Assembly: GCF_001096185.1 (NCBI RefSeq)
Contig: NZ_CRPU01000005.1
Coordinates: 62,001-126,000, forward strand
Source: Streptococcus pneumoniae
GTDB taxonomy: Bacteria > Bacillota > Bacilli > Lactobacillales > Streptococcaceae
Length of the DNA stretch: 64,000 nucleotides
Direction of reading: 5' to 3'
This document shows, piece by piece, positions 28,679 to 38,062 of this stretch (position 1 is its first letter; every line of letters begins with the position of its first letter). The position numbers and the translations under genes are program-made. The notes under the pieces are model-generated. The model worked only from the letters and a program-made list of their open reading frames with translations. It searched no databases and had not been told where the DNA came from.

Positions 28679-28696
28679 AAAGAAAAAAGAAAACAA

Positions 28697-28790
28697 CCAC
28701 TAGGGGTGCGTAAAGCTGAGATTAACGACTGTTAGATCCCTCTGACTCAATCTAGGTAATGCTAGCTGATGGAAGTGGAAATGATAATGG
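28697..28790 (+). ncRNA. TPP riboswitch (THI element) upstream of thiD
   Basis: Contains the conserved TPP aptamer blocks: AGGGGTGCG, GCTGAGATT, then GATCCCTCTGA and the closing GCTGATGGAAGTGG. No U-run terminator follows. The downstream ATTACC could pair with GGTAAT of the aptamer, so control may act on a different structure or on translation of the GGGAGG ribosome site. Confidence 0.88.
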
Positions 28791-28873
28791 GGACTAGCAG
28801 TCTTCTATTACCTTCCTAAAACAGACTTTCTTGTTCTTGATTATACAAACTTCAGTTGGTTGGGAGGTTTTAG

Positions 28874-29665
28874 ATGACTTATTTACCCGTTGCTTTGACC
28901 ATTGCAGGGACTGACCCTAGTGGCGGTGCTGGCATTATGGCTGATTTAAAGTCATTCCAAGCAAGAGATGTCTATGGAATGGCCGTTGTGACCAGCCTTG
29001 TCGCTCAAAATACCAGAGGCGTTCAATTGATCGAGCACGTTTCTCCTCAAATGTTGAAAGCCCAATTGGACAGTGTCTTTTCTGATATTCCACCTCAGGC
29101 TGTAAAAACTGGGATGTTGGCAACTACTGACATCATGGAAATCATCCAACCCTATCTTAAAAAACTGGATTGTCCATACGTCCTTGATCCAGTTATGGTT
29201 GCTACAAGTGGAGATGCCTTGATCGACTCAAGTGCTAGAGACTATCTCAAAACAAACTTACTACCTCTAGCAACGATTATTACGCCAAATCTTCCTGAGG
29301 CAGAAGAGATTGTTGGTTTTTCAATCCATGATCCTGAAGACATGCAGCGTGCTGGTCGCCTGATTTTAAAAGAATTTGGTCCTCAGTCTGTTGTTATCAA
29401 AGGCGGCCATCTCGAAGGCGGTGCCAAGGATTTCCTCTTTACCAAGGATGACCAATTTGTCTGGGAAAGCCCACGAATTCAAACCTGTCACACCCATGGT
29501 ACTGGATGTACCTTTGCTGCAGTGATTACGGCTGAACTAGCCAAGGGAAAAAGCCTTTACCAGGCAGTTGATAAGGCCAAGGCCTTTATTACGAAAGCCA
29601 TCCAAGATGCTCCTCAACTCGGTCATGGTTCTGGCCCAGTCAACCATACAAGTTTTAAAGATTAA
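28874..29665 (+). CDS. thiD: Hydroxymethylpyrimidine/phosphomethylpyrimidine kinase
   Basis: A 263-residue ribokinase-fold enzyme phosphorylating HMP to HMP-PP. Motifs: IAGTDPSGGAGIMAD (residues 10-24) for HMP binding, KTGML near 78, and GTGCTFAA near 212 with the Cys and anion hole. It is the only thiamine gene on the plus strand here, under its own TPP riboswitch, and provides the pyrimidine half used by the thiE products. Confidence 0.95.
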   Translation: MTYLPVALTIAGTDPSGGAGIMADLKSFQARDVYGMAVVTSLVAQNTRGVQLIEHVSPQMLKAQLDSVFSDIPPQAVKTGMLATTDIMEIIQPYLKKLDCPYVLDPVMVATSGDALIDSSARDYLKTNLLPLATIITPNLPEAEEIVGFSIHDPEDMQRAGRLILKEFGPQSVVIKGGHLEGGAKDFLFTKDDQFVWESPRIQTCHTHGTGCTFAAVITAELAKGKSLYQAVDKAKAFITKAIQDAPQLGHGSGPVNHTSFKD

Positions 29666-29675
29666 GAAAAAAACT

Positions 29676-29713
29676 CTCTAGTTCCCACCTTAAGGGAATT
29701 AGAGAGTTTTTAT
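29676..29713 (+). terminator. Intrinsic terminator of thiD
   Basis: AAAACTCTCTAGTTCCC / GGGAATTAGAGAGTTTTT hairpin. Confidence 0.85.
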
Positions 29714-29827
29714 AATCTTCGAAAATCTCTTCAAACTACGTCAGCTTACATCTGCAACCTCAAAGCTGTGCTTTGAGCAACCTGCGACTAGTTTCCTAGT
29801 TTGCTCTTTGATTTTCATTGAGTATTA
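29711..29827 (-). repeat. BOX element, minus orientation, no clear boxB
   Basis: Reads CTTCGAAAATCTCTTCAAACTACGTCAGCTT at the left and TTTGATTTTCATTGAGTA at the right, the reverse complement of the BOX consensus ends. It abuts the thiD terminator and ends just before the thiE stop. Confidence 0.8.
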
Positions 29828-29828
29828 G

Positions 29829-30461
29829 TTAGGAAATAATGTCATCCAACTTTGTTAAAAAGGCTTGCGTTTTTGCCTCTATATCTTCTGACTGCATCAA
29901 ATCACGTACTACAGCTACACCAGCTATACCAGTGCCCATAAGCTGGTCAATGTTCTCTGAAGTCAAGCCGCCAATAGCAACTACTGGAATGGCAACCGTT
30001 TTGCAAATTGTTTTCAAGGTCGATATCAGAGTAATGGGCGCATTTTCCTTGGTGGTGGTTGGGAAAATGGCTCCTGTCCCCAAGTAATCTGCACCTGATT
30101 TCTCCGCTTCCAGAGCTCTTTTAACCGTTTTAGCGGTGACACCAAGGATTTTTTCAGGACCAAGGACTTTGCGGGCAACCGAAACGGGTAGTTCATCGTC
30201 TCCGATATGCAGACCTGCTGCATCAACCGCAAGACAAACATCCAACCGATCATCGATTATCAAGGGTACCTGATAAGCATCTGTTATTTCCTTGACTTGT
30301 TTTGCCAGTTGATAGTATTGATTGGTGGTAAGATTTTTTTCTCGTAATTGGACTATGGTAACCCCTGCACGGCAGGCAGTCTCAACTTTTGCAAGAAAGC
30401 TTTCCACGGAATCTTGATAGCGATTAGTTACCAGATATAGTCTAAGTGCTTCTCTATTCAT
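29829..30461 (-). CDS. thiE: Thiamine-phosphate synthase (copy 2)
   Basis: A 210-residue TIM-barrel enzyme joining HMP-PP and HET-P to thiamine phosphate. Motifs: [40 protein letters not shown] and [13 protein letters not shown]. The start MNREALRL at 30461 follows AAAGGAGAGGT and overlaps the thiM stop by 8 bases. A second thiE lies at 35430-36059. It is the last gene of the ykoEDC-tenA-thiW-thiM-thiE operon. Confidence 0.93.
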   Translation of the reverse strand: MNREALRLYLVTNRYQDSVESFLAKVETACRAGVTIVQLREKNLTTNQYYQLAKQVKEITDAYQVPLIIDDRLDVCLAVDAAGLHIGDDELPVSVARKVLGPEKILGVTAKTVKRALEAEKSGADYLGTGAIFPTTTKENAPITLISTLKTICKTVAIPVVAIGGLTSENIDQLMGTGIAGVAVVRDLMQSEDIEAKTQAFLTKLDDIIS

Positions 30462-31260
30462 AAACCTCTCCTTTGATGGCATCCAGCCAATTTTCATCTC
30501 TTCTTAGGAGCGAAAGCTGATTGAGTACTTGGTAACGAAATTCTTCCAATCCCATTCCTTGAACAAGAATTCTCTCAGCAGCGATATTGAGATAAGAAAC
30601 TGCTAAGCAAGAAGCTTCAAATCCAGTCTTTCCTTGGCTGAGAAAAACGGCTGTCAAGGCTCCAACCAAATCTCCTGTCCCTGTTATCCAGTCTAATTCT
30701 GCACAGCCATTCTCCAGTAAAGCAACTTGATTCTCTGAAACGATGAGATCCTTGGGACCTGTGACTAAGAATGACATACCAGGATAGGTCTGACACCAGT
30801 CTTTCAAGACTTGAAGCAAATCCTCAGTTTCTTGATCTTTAGCACTCGCATCGACTCCGACTCCGTGGTGTTTTAAGCCAACAAGACTTCGAATTTCCGA
30901 CATATTTCCTTTAAGGACCGTTGGGCTATAGTCTAAGAGGTCTTTAACTAAGCTCTTACGAATGGAGGAAGCCGTTACGCCAACCGCATCTACTACCATT
31001 GGAAGAGAAACTTGAGCTGCATACGAGGCTGCCATGCGGATTGCTTTTTCCTTCTCAGCTGACAAATGCCCCAAATTGATGAAGAGAGCCTGACTTTGCT
31101 TAGTAAAATCAAGAACCTCACGGGGATCATCTGCCATGACAGGTTTGCATCCCAGAGCCAAAATCCCATTTGCCAGCATCTCACAAGAAATCTCATTGGT
31201 CATACAGTGAATAAGAGAACTCGTTTCCAGAGGAAAAGGATTTATCAATTCCTGCATCAA
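30454..31260 (-). CDS. thiM: Hydroxyethylthiazole kinase (copy 2)
   Basis: A 268-residue ribokinase-like HET kinase. Motifs: [16 protein letters not shown] (TNxV-type N-terminus), VVDAVGV, KGNMSE, and [17 protein letters not shown] with the GTGD anion hole where the canonical ThiM has GTGC. It salvages thiazole and overlaps thiW by ATGA and thiE by 8 bases. Confidence 0.92.
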   Translation of the reverse strand: MMQELINPFPLETSSLIHCMTNEISCEMLANGILALGCKPVMADDPREVLDFTKQSQALFINLGHLSAEKEKAIRMAASYAAQVSLPMVVDAVGVTASSIRKSLVKDLLDYSPTVLKGNMSEIRSLVGLKHHGVGVDASAKDQETEDLLQVLKDWCQTYPGMSFLVTGPKDLIVSENQVALLENGCAELDWITGTGDLVGALTAVFLSQGKTGFEASCLAVSYLNIAAERILVQGMGLEEFRYQVLNQLSLLRRDENWLDAIKGEVYE

Positions 31261-31781
31261 TCTATCCTTTCAGCAAAGAAATATCCCTGCACTTTTTTAA
31301 AGAATTCCTGCTTGATTAAAAATCGAAAAGCAATAAAGGAAATCGCTGTACCAATCAAGGTTGCTCCGAAAAATCGAGGCGTGTAGATAAACCAGCTAAG
31401 CTTAGCAGCCGATCCTGTAAAGAGTACCATAACAGGATAGGAAACAATAGAACCAATAATACCTGTTCCCAAAATTTCTCCCAAGGCAGAAAAGTAAAAT
31501 TTTCGACCGTACTTATAAAAGAGACCTGCTAGAAGGGCTCCAAAAGTCGCTCCTGTGAGAGCTAAAGGCGGAATCCCTTGAGTTGTCATACGGATAAAGG
31601 CTGTTACTGTAGCCATAGCCAAGGCATAAACAGGTCCCATCATGATTCCCGCTAGAATATTGACTACACTGGACATCGGTGCCATTCCCTCAATCCGAAA
31701 GATAGGTGTAAGGACTACATCAAGGGCAATCATCATAGATAAAATGGTTAATTTGTGAACTTGTAATTGGTGCTTTCTCAT
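31257..31781 (-). CDS. thiW: ThiW, ECF-type S component for thiazole
   Basis: A 174-residue membrane protein with five to six hydrophobic segments and the ThiW-type N-terminus [22 protein letters not shown]. ThiW is the predicted substrate-capture component of an energy-coupling-factor transporter for hydroxyethylthiazole. It lies directly before thiM (thiazole kinase), which supports that substrate. Energy module could be the adjacent YkoCD or the housekeeping ECF. Confidence 0.85.
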   Translation of the reverse strand: MRKHQLQVHKLTILSMMIALDVVLTPIFRIEGMAPMSSVVNILAGIMMGPVYALAMATVTAFIRMTTQGIPPLALTGATFGALLAGLFYKYGRKFYFSALGEILGTGIIGSIVSYPVMVLFTGSAAKLSWFIYTPRFFGATLIGTAISFIAFRFLIKQEFFKKVQGYFFAERID

Positions 31782-31785
31782 GTTT

Positions 31786-32478
31786 CTACTCTTCTCCTTT
31801 TTCTAAAGACTGTAAATCGCTCTTCCATGTCTGGTGTTGGTAAGCCATTTCCCAAAACTTGGCTTCCATATGAACACTGATGTGGAAGGCTTCTAGCATT
31901 TTTTTCTTGTCCATCTCGTCACTTTCTCGATAAAGTTGATTGACTAGCTCAGACTCTTCTTTTATTTGCTGTTCGAGTTCATCCGTAATATAAGTTTCAA
32001 TCCATTGTTGGTAGAGAGGATTTGGTGATGGTTTAAGATTAAGTGATTTGCCTATATCATGGTATAACCAAGGACAAGGCAGTAAACTTGCAAAAGCGAT
32101 GGCTAGATTTGCTTCTTCAAATTGCCGATAAATGTGTGAGATATAATGATAGCAGGTTGGAGCAATTGGATGTTGCTCCATTTCCTGATCGCTGATTTCC
32201 AATTCCTTGAAAAATTGTTGGCGGATAAATAACTCACCCTCCACTAGACTCTGAGCATTTTGTTTCAAGAGTCTTTTCATCTCTTGATTGGAAGTCTTTT
32301 CAGCCAAGAGGTGATAGGCTTCTGAGAAGGCCTTCAAATAGTAGGCATCCTGAATCAAGTAATAGCGAAAGATGGACGGGTCTAAATTTCCCTCTTGCAA
32401 CTGTAAAACAAAGGGGTGATGAAAGGAGGCCTGCCAAGCTTCCTTGGATAATTCCATCGCAATATCTGTAAATTCCAT
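31786..32478 (-). CDS. tenA: TenA-family thiaminase II (Cys-containing type)
   Basis: A 230-residue all-helical TenA protein. The active-site Cys is visible in LLPCPWLY (about residue 132), with the C-terminal EAKFWEMAYQ helix. TenA_C enzymes hydrolyse aminomethyl-HMP, a base-degradation product of thiamine, to HMP. It sits after the HMP importer genes and before thiW. It differs from the second TenA-like protein at 37170-37838, which lacks the Cys. Confidence 0.9.
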   Translation of the reverse strand: MEFTDIAMELSKEAWQASFHHPFVLQLQEGNLDPSIFRYYLIQDAYYLKAFSEAYHLLAEKTSNQEMKRLLKQNAQSLVEGELFIRQQFFKELEISDQEMEQHPIAPTCYHYISHIYRQFEEANLAIAFASLLPCPWLYHDIGKSLNLKPSPNPLYQQWIETYITDELEQQIKEESELVNQLYRESDEMDKKKMLEAFHISVHMEAKFWEMAYQHQTWKSDLQSLEKGEE

Positions 32479-32488
32479 AATAACTCCT

Positions 32489-33139
32489 TTATAAAAATAG
32501 ACTGGTTTGAAGCAATAAAAAGAAAAGCAGGTAGATTAATTTTGTTTTTTTAGGAATATAAAAAGTCCGATAGCTATTCTCCACCTGTGCATGTTCATCA
32601 TATCCATGCGCCGACAGAGCTCTCAGATAAAGATGACGCCACCTAAAGACTGTCATCAGAACTTTGCTGTAAATCAAGGGAGACCAAAAATGCAGTTCTT
32701 GACCACGCAATAGGCAAGCTTCCTTAAGGGACTTGATTTCTTGCTGAATGAGGGGGAAGGAATTAAATACTACAATCAAGGCATAGGCCCAAGAACGTGA
32801 TAACCCCTTTTGAGCCAAGTACAAAAGAAGCTCTTTTAGGGAAATAGAGGAAACAAAGACAAGACCAATACAAACGGTCACAAAGGCCCTCGTTCCAAGC
32901 ATGACTGCCTGCGAAGCATCTCCATGTAACTGAACTGCCCAGTAGTTGGCCAAAGATGGCAAGATGGCGAGTAGAATCATCCAAACCAATACTTTAAATC
33001 GACGGTAATAAAGCATAAAGAAAATGCAAAATGCGACTACCGAAAGATTCAGAGCAATCGAAGGAAGGAAAGATGTTTCCAAGGATAAAATCAGCAAGAA
33101 GAGACTGATAATAGGTGTCTGGGTTGCTACTTTGACCAT
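32489..33139 (-). CDS. ykoC: ECF transporter T component (YkoC/CbiQ-like)
   Basis: A 216-residue CbiQ-family membrane protein with about five hydrophobic segments and a cytoplasmic region containing the SLKEACLLRGQEL and RALSAHGYDEHAQ coupling motifs, which contact the two ATPase domains. It lies one base after the double ATPase. Part of the predicted hydroxymethylpyrimidine importer YkoEDC. Confidence 0.88.
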   Translation of the reverse strand: MVKVATQTPIISLFLLILSLETSFLPSIALNLSVVAFCIFFMLYYRRFKVLVWMILLAILPSLANYWAVQLHGDASQAVMLGTRAFVTVCIGLVFVSSISLKELLLYLAQKGLSRSWAYALIVVFNSFPLIQQEIKSLKEACLLRGQELHFWSPLIYSKVLMTVFRWRHLYLRALSAHGYDEHAQVENSYRTFYIPKKTKLIYLLFFLLLQTSLFL

Positions 33140-33140
33140 A

Positions 33141-34526
33141 CTATCTCACCTCCCCTTGAGTATTGCTACTCTGAGATGTGAGCGGTTTGGTGATAGTCAC
33201 TTCGTTCACATGACTGAGCCCCTGACTAGTCATCTCAATCCAATAATCAACCACAGTGATTAAGGGGTCTAAACGATGTGTAATCATCAAAAAACTTCTT
33301 CCTTGATTTCTCTCCTCCAGAATCCACTGACAAAAATAATGGCAAGCTCTATCATCCAAACCTGCAAAAGGTTCATCCAGCAAGATCACAGAAGCCTTGC
33401 TAGTCAAGATAGTCAAGAGCTGAAGAATCTTTTGCTGACCACCACTTAATTGATAAGGACTCTTATCGAGTGCCTGCTCCAAATCAAAATACCGTAAAGC
33501 TTGAAGAATTCGCTGATTTCTTTCAGAATCAGCTCCATCTAATTGAAGCTCTTCTCGCAGACTGGCTCGAATAAACTGCTTCTCAGCTTCCTGAACAACA
33601 CCCGTCAGGTCATGATACAAACTCTTTTTCTTTTTCAGGACTGTCCCCTTCCAGGTAATGCGCCCCTTATACTTTTGAAATTGAAGAATAGACCGAAAGA
33701 GGGTGGATTTCCCGACACCATTATCACCCAAGATACAGGAAATTCCTTGGTAAAATGTAAAATCCGCAATCGAAAAGAGGGGACGCTTCTCCAGCTCACA
33801 AGTCGTTCGATCCATATGGAATAGTTCTGGGCTAGAAGCAACCTCCTTTGAAGCAACCTGTGTCATCTCAGAGGTAGGGATTTGAAACACTTCCCTTAGT
33901 TGTCCGTCTCTTAGCTCCACCATATGGTCGATATAGGCTTCATAATCAGATAAATCATGGTCGCACAAAATAACTGTCTTCCCATTAGAGACCAACTCTT
34001 TTAGAATCTCCAATATCTCTATCCTACTCTTGCGGTCAATAGAAGCGAAAGGCTCATCCAAGAGATAGACCCTAGGATTCATAGCAAAGAGAACAGCCAA
34101 AGCAGCCTTTTGCTTTTCCCCACCTGATAAGTGATGGATGGGGCGGTGCAAGATCTTCTCACAACGACATTGCTGGACCACCTCTGCTATTTTAGAATCA
34201 ATTTCCTGAACGGGATGGCCGATATTCTCCAAGGTAAAAATTAGCTCCTCAAACAAGTTCTCCATGGTAAATTGATGATTGGGATTTTGAAAGAGAATAC
34301 CAACCGTTTGGACACGTTCGATGATAGAAAGCTGACTGACCTCGCTCCCATCTATCAGTACTTGACCACTATAGGGAAGAGAACTGACTTGGGCAATCAT
34401 TTGAAAGAGACTGGATTTTCCAGACCCACTACTCCCAACTAACAAGGTAAAGGCTTGCTCATGAAAAGTAAAATCAATCGGTTCCGAAAAAATTGGGGAC
34501 TGAATCTCCCGTAATTCCAGACCCAT
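33141..34526 (-). CDS. ykoD: ECF transporter double ATPase (YkoD-like)
   Basis: A 461-residue fusion of two ABC ATPase domains. Domain 1 has Walker A GSSGSGKSS near residue 32 and LSGGEKQ; domain 2 has GDNGVGKST near residue 260 and LSGGQQK. Walker B is seen as VYLLDEPF and VILLDEPF. It powers YkoE/YkoC and possibly ThiW. Confidence 0.92.
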   Translation of the reverse strand: MGLELREIQSPIFSEPIDFTFHEQAFTLLVGSSGSGKSSLFQMIAQVSSLPYSGQVLIDGSEVSQLSIIERVQTVGILFQNPNHQFTMENLFEELIFTLENIGHPVQEIDSKIAEVVQQCRCEKILHRPIHHLSGGEKQKAALAVLFAMNPRVYLLDEPFASIDRKSRIEILEILKELVSNGKTVILCDHDLSDYEAYIDHMVELRDGQLREVFQIPTSEMTQVASKEVASSPELFHMDRTTCELEKRPLFSIADFTFYQGISCILGDNGVGKSTLFRSILQFQKYKGRITWKGTVLKKKKSLYHDLTGVVQEAEKQFIRASLREELQLDGADSERNQRILQALRYFDLEQALDKSPYQLSGGQQKILQLLTILTSKASVILLDEPFAGLDDRACHYFCQWILEERNQGRSFLMITHRLDPLITVVDYWIEMTSQGLSHVNEVTITKPLTSQSSNTQGEVR

Positions 34527-35087
34527 CTATGCTTTTCCTCCAGTTGCAAACTGATGATAGAGTTTGACAATGGCACGAACCAAAATGGTACAGAAGAAAT
34601 AAACAGAAATAAAACGTACCACAAGCAAGGAAAGGACAAACGGAAGTGAAAAGGCGTAGTAACCTAACTTAATGTATTCATAGACAAAGCTAACAAGCGT
34701 AATCCCAATACTATTAGCAGTTAGAGAGAGCCAACTCTCATAGCGATTTCTAGTTACGATAAAACCAAGTTCACTTCCCAAACCTTGAACCAAGCCGGAC
34801 AAAAGGGCACCTAGACCGAATTGGCTACCATAAAGGACTTCAGCAAGCGCAGCTAGAACTTCTCCAATCGTTGCACTTCCGACTCTCGGAACAAAGATAG
34901 CAGCAATGGGCGCGGCCATACACCAGAGTCCAAAGAGGATTTCATTGGCAAAGGCCTGTAAACCAAGAGGTGCTAAGATCAGGGTGAGGATATCAAACAG
35001 ATAGCCAGATCCCACAAAAACGCCACCAAAAAAGATAGACAAGAAAGCAAGTAAGATAACATCTTTTAATTGCCATTTTTTCAACAT
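34527..35087 (-). CDS. ykoE: YkoE-like S component for hydroxymethylpyrimidine
   Basis: A 186-residue membrane protein of the YkoE family with six hydrophobic segments (WQLKDVILLAFLSIFFGGVF at the start). YkoE is the substrate-binding component of the thiamine-precursor transporter YkoEDC. It is first in the operon and directly follows a TPP riboswitch with attenuator. It abuts the ykoD gene without a gap. Confidence 0.88.
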   Translation of the reverse strand: MLKKWQLKDVILLAFLSIFFGGVFVGSGYLFDILTLILAPLGLQAFANEILFGLWCMAAPIAAIFVPRVGSATIGEVLAALAEVLYGSQFGLGALLSGLVQGLGSELGFIVTRNRYESWLSLTANSIGITLVSFVYEYIKLGYYAFSLPFVLSLLVVRFISVYFFCTILVRAIVKLYHQFATGGKA

Positions 35088-35173
35088 AAAAAACTCCTTT
35101 TTTTAAAGAAAAGTGGGGCATTCAAGGAGACCTACCGAAAGGCTTAACGTCCAGCCTATCCTCTTTTAATAAA

Positions 35174-35210
35174 CAAAAAAACTCCAATTACAAACGAGAA
35201 TTAGAGTTTA
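35174..35210 (-). terminator. Attenuator of the ykoE leader
   Basis: On the minus strand AACTCTAATT / AATTGGAGTT hairpin followed by TTTTTTTG, placed between the TPP aptamer and ykoE. Confidence 0.85.
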
Positions 35211-35253
35211 GCTTACAAGATTAGACCGTTCTTTTCGACATACGAAAAAAACT

Positions 35254-35330
35254 GTTCACATTTCCCTTCGCCAGTCTTAACTGTATCAGGTTCAATGGGT
35301 ATCATCTCAGCCTAAAGCACCCCAAATGTC
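35254..35330 (-). ncRNA. TPP riboswitch upstream of ykoE
   Basis: On the minus strand: TTTGGGGTGC, GCTGAGATGATACCCATTGA, ACCTGATACAGTTAAGACTGGCGAAGGGAAATG, all diagnostic for the TPP aptamer. An extended -10 (TGTTATAAT, 35353-35358) precedes it. The rest of the 340-base gap between ykoE and thiE holds only this leader and its attenuator. Confidence 0.95.
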
Positions 35331-35429
35331 TTTATTATTTAATTATGTAATTATTATAACACACATTTTATACTAGTTCAAGAAATTGAACTGGAAATAC
35401 AGCAGATCTTTCTTTGGTTAGATAGATAC

Positions 35430-36059
35430 CTATTGTTCACTCATTTCTCGAACAGTTTTTTCTATATTTTTTGCATACGATATTGCTGAAATGATTGAAA
35501 CACCATCCATATTAGTCTTCATAATGTCTTTAATATCTTGCGTCTGTATCCCACCAATTGCAACTAAAGGCATTTGTGGCAATAGTTTTCTCATGACTTC
35601 AAGTCCTTCATAGCCTATAGCGCCACCAGCATCATCCTTTGACTGGGTATCAAATACAGGACCAACACCAACATAATCTACATATTCAACTTTTGATTGT
35701 TGAAATTCTTCCTCGTTCTTTATCGAAAGACCAATTATTTTATCTGGCATCAATTTTTTAATTTCATCAACACCAATATCATCTTGACCTACATGTACTC
35801 CGTCAGCATCTATCTCTAATGCTAACTCAATATCATCATTAACAATAAACGGCACATTGTATTTTTTACAAAGTTCTTGAATTCGGATGGCTAGTTCAAG
35901 TTTTTCTGATCCCTTTAAAGCACCCGCACCCTTTTCTCGAAATTGAAATAAGGTTATACCACCTTTTAAGGCTTCCTCGACGACTGTATATAAATCTTTG
36001 CCTTGGCAAGTAGTCGTTCCACAAATAAAATATAGTTTTAATAATTCTTTATGAAACAT
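35430..36059 (-). CDS. thiE: Thiamine-phosphate synthase (copy 1)
   Basis: A 209-residue ThiE with FICGTTTC, LFQFREKG, IVNDDIELAL, GVHVGQDDIG, GLSIKNEEE and GVGPVFDTQSKDD motifs. It differs substantially from the copy at 29829-30461 (for example GTTTC instead of VTNR), so it is an old paralogue and not a recent duplicate. It starts one base after thiM copy 1 with which it is co-transcribed. Confidence 0.92.
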   Translation of the reverse strand: MFHKELLKLYFICGTTTCQGKDLYTVVEEALKGGITLFQFREKGAGALKGSEKLELAIRIQELCKKYNVPFIVNDDIELALEIDADGVHVGQDDIGVDEIKKLMPDKIIGLSIKNEEEFQQSKVEYVDYVGVGPVFDTQSKDDAGGAIGYEGLEVMRKLLPQMPLVAIGGIQTQDIKDIMKTNMDGVSIISAISYAKNIEKTVREMSEQ

Positions 36060-36060
36060 C

Positions 36061-36843
36061 TTACTTCACTCTTTTGAATTCCTTTACATCTTCGTCTGTA
36101 ATCTCGTATAAGGCATTTATAAATTCAACTTTAAAGGTACCTGGAAGATGTCCATTTGGACGTTTTTCTGCCATTTCTCCAGCGATATTGTAAACCAACA
36201 TTGCTGTTTCTAATGATTTCAATTCTTGACCTTTTTCTAGTCCGATAAAGCTTGCTACTACAGCACCTAACAAGCATCCTGTCCCAATGACTTTTGGCAT
36301 CATGGCACTACCATTATGAATCGTTACCACTTCTCCATTTACCGCAATGGCATCCACTTCACCTGTTACTATTATAGGAATATTGAACTTCTCATTTGCT
36401 GCTAGAGCAATTTCATCAATATTATCTACTCCCGCACTGTCTACTCCTTTAGACGCCACATTTATACCTACTAAAGAAGCAATCTCGCCAGCATTTCCCC
36501 TAATCGCTGCTAGTTTGTAATTGTTGATTAGATCATCTGCTACTTTTTTTCTATATTCTCCTGCTCCACAAGCTACTGGATCTAATACTGCTGGGACATT
36601 ATATTTCTCTGCAATTTTTAGTGCTTCTTGGTACAACTTCCAATTATCATCCGTTAAGGTCCCAATGTTAATCAATAAGCCACCAGCATACTTTAACAAA
36701 TCCTCTAAATCAGCAGGAAACTCACTCATAGCTGGTGATGCACCTAGTGCTACTAATCCATTTGCTGTGAAATTTTTTACTACATCATTGGTTATGCAAA
36801 TGACCAAAGGTGCTTTTTCTTTTAATAATTTTAAACTTGTCAT
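36061..36843 (-). CDS. thiM: Hydroxyethylthiazole kinase (copy 1)
   Basis: A 260-residue ThiM with [41 protein letters not shown] and the canonical GTGCLLGAV anion hole. The start ATG 36843 lies 7 bases behind GGAAGGA; a longer frame starting 21 bases upstream would begin on that ribosome site. AT-rich codon choice compared with copy 2 suggests a different ancestry. A BOX element separates it from the upstream tenA-like gene. Confidence 0.92.
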   Translation of the reverse strand: MTSLKLLKEKAPLVICITNDVVKNFTANGLVALGASPAMSEFPADLEDLLKYAGGLLINIGTLTDDNWKLYQEALKIAEKYNVPAVLDPVACGAGEYRKKVADDLINNYKLAAIRGNAGEIASLVGINVASKGVDSAGVDNIDEIALAANEKFNIPIIVTGEVDAIAVNGEVVTIHNGSAMMPKVIGTGCLLGAVVASFIGLEKGQELKSLETAMLVYNIAGEMAEKRPNGHLPGTFKVEFINALYEITDEDVKEFKRVK

Positions 36844-36937
36844 ATTGAAATCCTTCCTTTTCACTTTATACGATCTACTGATTTCGATTTATCTCTATCT
36901 TTCGTTAAGAAATTTTTTTCATTTACATTGAATGATT

Positions 36938-37133
36938 TATACTCAATGAAAATCAAAGAACAAACTAGGAAGCTAACCGCAGGTTGCTCAAATCACTGCT
37001 TTGAGATTGTAGATAAGACTGACGAAGTCAGCTCAAAACACTGTTTTGAGGTTGTAGATAAGACTGACGAAGTCAGTAACCATACCTACGGCAAGATGAA
37101 GCTGACGTGGTTTGAAGAGATTTTCGAAGAGAT
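36938..37133 (+). repeat. BOX element with two boxB modules
   Basis: boxC (from TATACTCAATGAAAATC), then two tandem boxB-like units (each containing TTGTAGATAAGACTGACGAAG), then boxA ending TTTTCGAAGAGAT. It fills most of the 326-base gap between the tenA-like and thiM genes, where no other feature is seen. Confidence 0.88.
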
Positions 37134-37169
37134 TTACCTCATCAAATTTGTAAATATCATGAGCCTTCT

Positions 37170-37838
37170 CTAGGCATCATAACCAATATCAAAAAAGGCT
37201 AATTCTAAAGAAACTGCTTGATTCCAGCGTTGCTGAAGTTCTGTCAAATCTTCTCGACCTTTCCCGACACGATTAAGTTCGTCAACCAAAAATTGAACCC
37301 ACTCTGCAAAGAAAGGACCTCTGTGGAGATTGACCCATTCCGAATGAATATAGGCTTCAGGTAGAGGCAAATCTTTAGAACCCCAGTCTAAATAGAGACC
37401 TTCTGCAATGACTAGCATGACCAAAAGATGAGCATAGTCTGATGAAGACACAGCCGAATACATTAAATCCTGAAAGGCTTTTGTTACAGGGTGCAAGGTC
37501 ACTTCCAGATAGTCATTCTCAGATACGTTTAACTCTTTGAAAGCCTTTTGGAAATAACCATCTTCATCTGCTTCAAGAAAACCTAGTTGCTTAGCAAAAC
37601 GGAGTTTAGATTCAAGCTGGTCTGCGTGGGCTACGCAGGCACCCAGCATGGATAAGAAGGCATCAAAGAAGTGATAATCTTGAATTAGGTAGTCTTTTAA
37701 GACCTTATTCTCAATTGTCCCCGCAAAAAGTTCCTTAACAAAACGATGATTGATTGCAGCTTGCCAATCCTTCTGACTGCTTTTTAATAATTCTCCAACA
37801 GTCAAACCTGGCTCAAATGCATAGTCTTGTGTTTCCAT
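37170..37838 (-). CDS. TenA-like protein without active-site cysteine
   Basis: A 222-residue TenA-superfamily protein (LLKSSQKDWQAAINHRFV at the N-terminus; SLELAFFDIGYDA at the C-terminus). At the position of the catalytic Cys region it has VIAEGLYLDWG with no cysteine, placing it with the TenA_E type rather than TenA_C. Such proteins process amino-HMP or formylamino-HMP or have other substrates. It lies behind its own TPP riboswitch and before thiM-thiE copy 1, so a role in pyrimidine salvage is likely. Confidence 0.8.
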   Translation of the reverse strand: METQDYAFEPGLTVGELLKSSQKDWQAAINHRFVKELFAGTIENKVLKDYLIQDYHFFDAFLSMLGACVAHADQLESKLRFAKQLGFLEADEDGYFQKAFKELNVSENDYLEVTLHPVTKAFQDLMYSAVSSSDYAHLLVMLVIAEGLYLDWGSKDLPLPEAYIHSEWVNLHRGPFFAEWVQFLVDELNRVGKGREDLTELQQRWNQAVSLELAFFDIGYDA

Positions 37839-37862
37839 ATTTATTTTTCCTCTCTTTACTCC

Positions 37863-37925
37863 TTAGTAATCAATAAAACACCAAGAGATACCAAGCAAAA
37901 TCCTAGTTTCACTTGATCCTTTTAA
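37863..37925 (-). pseudogene. Possible C-terminal remnant of an EamA/DMT-type transporter
   Basis: Between two stop codons a 20-codon minus-strand frame reads KDQVKLGFCLVSLGVLLITK, resembling the last helix of EamA-type drug/metabolite transporters. It has no start codon context. The call is weak because of the short length. Confidence 0.25.
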
Positions 37926-37983
37926 AGAACATCGAGGGTATTTGCAGAGAGCTACCTAAACAAGCCTATCCAGTTTATATAAA

Positions 37984-38019
37984 CAAAAAAACTCCAATTA
38001 CAATCAAGAATTAGAGTTG
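37984..38019 (-). terminator. Attenuator of the tenA-like leader
   Basis: AACTCTAATTCTTGATTGTAATTGGAGTTTTTTT on the minus strand, nearly identical to the ykoE attenuator. Confidence 0.85.
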
Positions 38020-38062
38020 ACTTACAAGATTAGATCGTTCATTTCGCCATACGAAAAAAACT

